Of a DNA stretch of 64,000 nucleotides, positions 62,496-64,000 are shown piece after piece. The DNA is taken from NCBI GenBank assembly GCA_946965045.2, contig OX337238.1, positions 62,001 through 126,000 of the forward strand, given 5' to 3'. The first letter of the stretch is position 1; each line of letters starts with the position of its first letter. The position numbers were made by a program, and so were the translations under genes. The notes under the pieces are model-generated. The model had not been told where the DNA came from. It saw only the letters and a program-made list of their open reading frames with translations, and made no database searches. The stretch comes from Epithemia pelagica (Eukaryota; Bacillariophyta; Bacillariophyceae; Surirellales; Surirellaceae).

Positions 62496-64000
62496 ACGAC
62501 AAATCGTCGACCGACAAACACGCACACACACGTTCAAAAACACACGCACACACCCACACAACCTGTACCCAGTATGGGTATGGACAGTGTTGGCATACAG
62601 TTAGTATTATTATTATTATGATTCTATCCGTTGGGGAAACTGAGGACCACAAGAGACCAGAAAAAAATCACAAAAAATAAACGACAAACACATTTGCATG
62701 TATACGCACACACCACCAAGAAGAAGAAGAAGATACGATCCATGGAACAGCCCACAGGACAAACACACACTGACACGAACCAAAACGAATCGACGGTGTT
62801 CCAATAAAACCTTTCCAAAAACATGAAGATGAAGAATGCAAAACCAAAACGTAGTAGTATGATGAATCACAGTATTTGTGGAATCGCACGAAATGCTTGT
62901 TCTCTACTAGGTCTAGACAAATGGAAGTAGGTGTCATCGTTGGGGAACTGCCAACGGTCAAGATGATTCGCCCTCCTCCTCCCATGGTCCAAACCAAGGA
63001 AGGCTAGCAACAATAGAGGTTTTCCAGTCTGTCCTTCCATCTCACTGCGTCTGCCCGTGCTTCTTACAGTTCACAATTCGATGCCGTCGGTCCATCGTAC
63101 GTCATTCGGAGTTCGGACAGACAGTGGCCCAACAAGCAACGGCATAAATGAATTATGGACGGTCCCATTCCACATTTCCCATGTGTTTTCGGATTGGGCG
63201 CTGTTGGAACCAAGTCGTTTGTCGATTACTCGTGGACCAAGAACCGACCAGTCGACGTCTTCCGTCATTCTCGTCCTCACTCGAAAGCGACGACGAAGGT
63301 CCGCATGCCCGAGACACATTGACCAAATCTTGGTCTCCCTCAAGGTCTCGTGGAAGGTTTCTCTCCATCCGCATTGCCTCTTATGCAGCAACATGCGATT
63401 CCCCATGGTGCTGGTGCAACAGAAGGGGGATCGTTGGTGGCCATGTCGTATTTGCATCAATCCAATAATCCAAGGTTTGAAATTGCCGAACGTCAGTACG
63501 ACAATCCACATGTTTAAAACTTTGGTACCAAAAACAACCACATCAACAACAAGCCCTACAGAAGCAAGCACATGGAAAGATAGTCATTTTGTGAGAGGCC
63601 AAGTACGAGGTCACGACCCGATAAACAATTTTAGTTATTACGTACGGATAAACGAACCTCAAATTGTTTGCTAGCTTCAGGAGACACAGCTCGTGCCATT
63701 GCATGGTTCACGAATGACTGCCTTCCATGGAAGAAATACGAGGCTACTACGTGCCATCAGACCTGTAGAGGACCGAGACAAGACCTTCCATTTCACTGTA
63801 ATGCCGGCATTTCCATTTTCACTTGTGATTAACAGAAGGAAAATGCAACGCGTAGGTTTCTGTGGGAAAGGCGTGATTCACTAGCTTCGGAGAGATTCCC
63901 TCTTGGCCTTTTGCTTTCATTTCAATACAATAAGTTTGCAATTCATGCGGGTCGGTATGCCCGTGTCTCTTTCGCGAAAACAGAAAAATGGTGCTCTGTC
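62496..64000. other. 3' flank of the FNT gene and right edge, no supported gene
   Basis: A CACACA-rich stretch (62518-62560) follows the FNT stop. Between 63057 and 63674 the plus strand is open in one frame, and the region 63320-63530 in another frame reads like a Gly/Pro/Gln-rich protein end (NLGLPQGLVEGFSPSALPLM, then FEIAERQYDNPHV), but no start, domain or splice pattern can be fixed. The sequence is cut at 64000. Confidence 0.4.

Noticed and set aside
63057-63674. 205-codon plus-strand frame near the right edge
   Set aside because: No domain, and neighbouring frames look equally protein-like; a spliced gene is possible but no exon can be fixed.

Overview
The window looks like nuclear DNA of a photosynthetic stramenopile, most likely a pennate diatom. 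This is inferred from family content and not from any database match. The supporting signs are an eIF3c gene and other eukaryotic genes with short GT-AG introns (about 80-245 nt), a YbaB-like protein whose signal peptide ends in the A-x-A-F type cleavage motif used for complex-plastid import, Ser/Pro repeat proteins, and a DIRS/Ngaro-type and a Penelope-type retroelement. There is no operon-like organisation.

Layout. 0.5-5.9 kb: a large minus-strand fusion gene with a spermidine/spermine-synthase-like core and AdoMetDC-like segments. 6.7-7.8 kb: a divergent member of an 18-cysteine secreted family. 7.8-10.2 kb: repeat-rich intergenic DNA with a 72-bp tandem array. 10.2-10.7 kb: the plastid-targeted YbaB-like gene. 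11.0-14.7 kb: eIF3c with one intron. 15.3-16.5 kb: a Ser/Pro repeat gene whose frame is broken several times. 18.1-26.0 kb: a nearly intact, young-looking YR retrotransposon with A1-ORFs-B1-A2-B2 split direct repeats. 26.9-28.2 kb: a single-pass membrane protein. 28.3-30.7 kb: two inverted-repeat structures. 31.1-33.7 kb: a Penelope-like element with RT plus GIY-YIG, followed by a tandem repeat block. 34.6-36.0 kb: a decayed duplicate of the 9.0-10.9 kb region, including a YbaB-like pseudogene. 36.7-40.5 kb: two intron-containing hypothetical genes.

41.2-53.5 kb is the most notable part. Six members of a secreted family with 18 conserved cysteines lie close together (five on minus, one on plus) around a broken or unusually spliced amino-acid transporter gene. 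With the copy at 6.7 kb the window holds seven members. Their internal 20-odd-residue repeat suggests a disulfide-laddered solenoid. I do not recognise the family.

55.1-60.1 kb: a 1642-residue low-complexity membrane protein. 61.4-62.5 kb: a formate/nitrite transporter (FNT). The last 1.5 kb has no gene I can support.

Coordinates of spliced genes are outer limits; exon boundaries are given in the text and were read from GT/AG sites and frame continuity. No similarity search was run; all family names rest on motifs read by eye.
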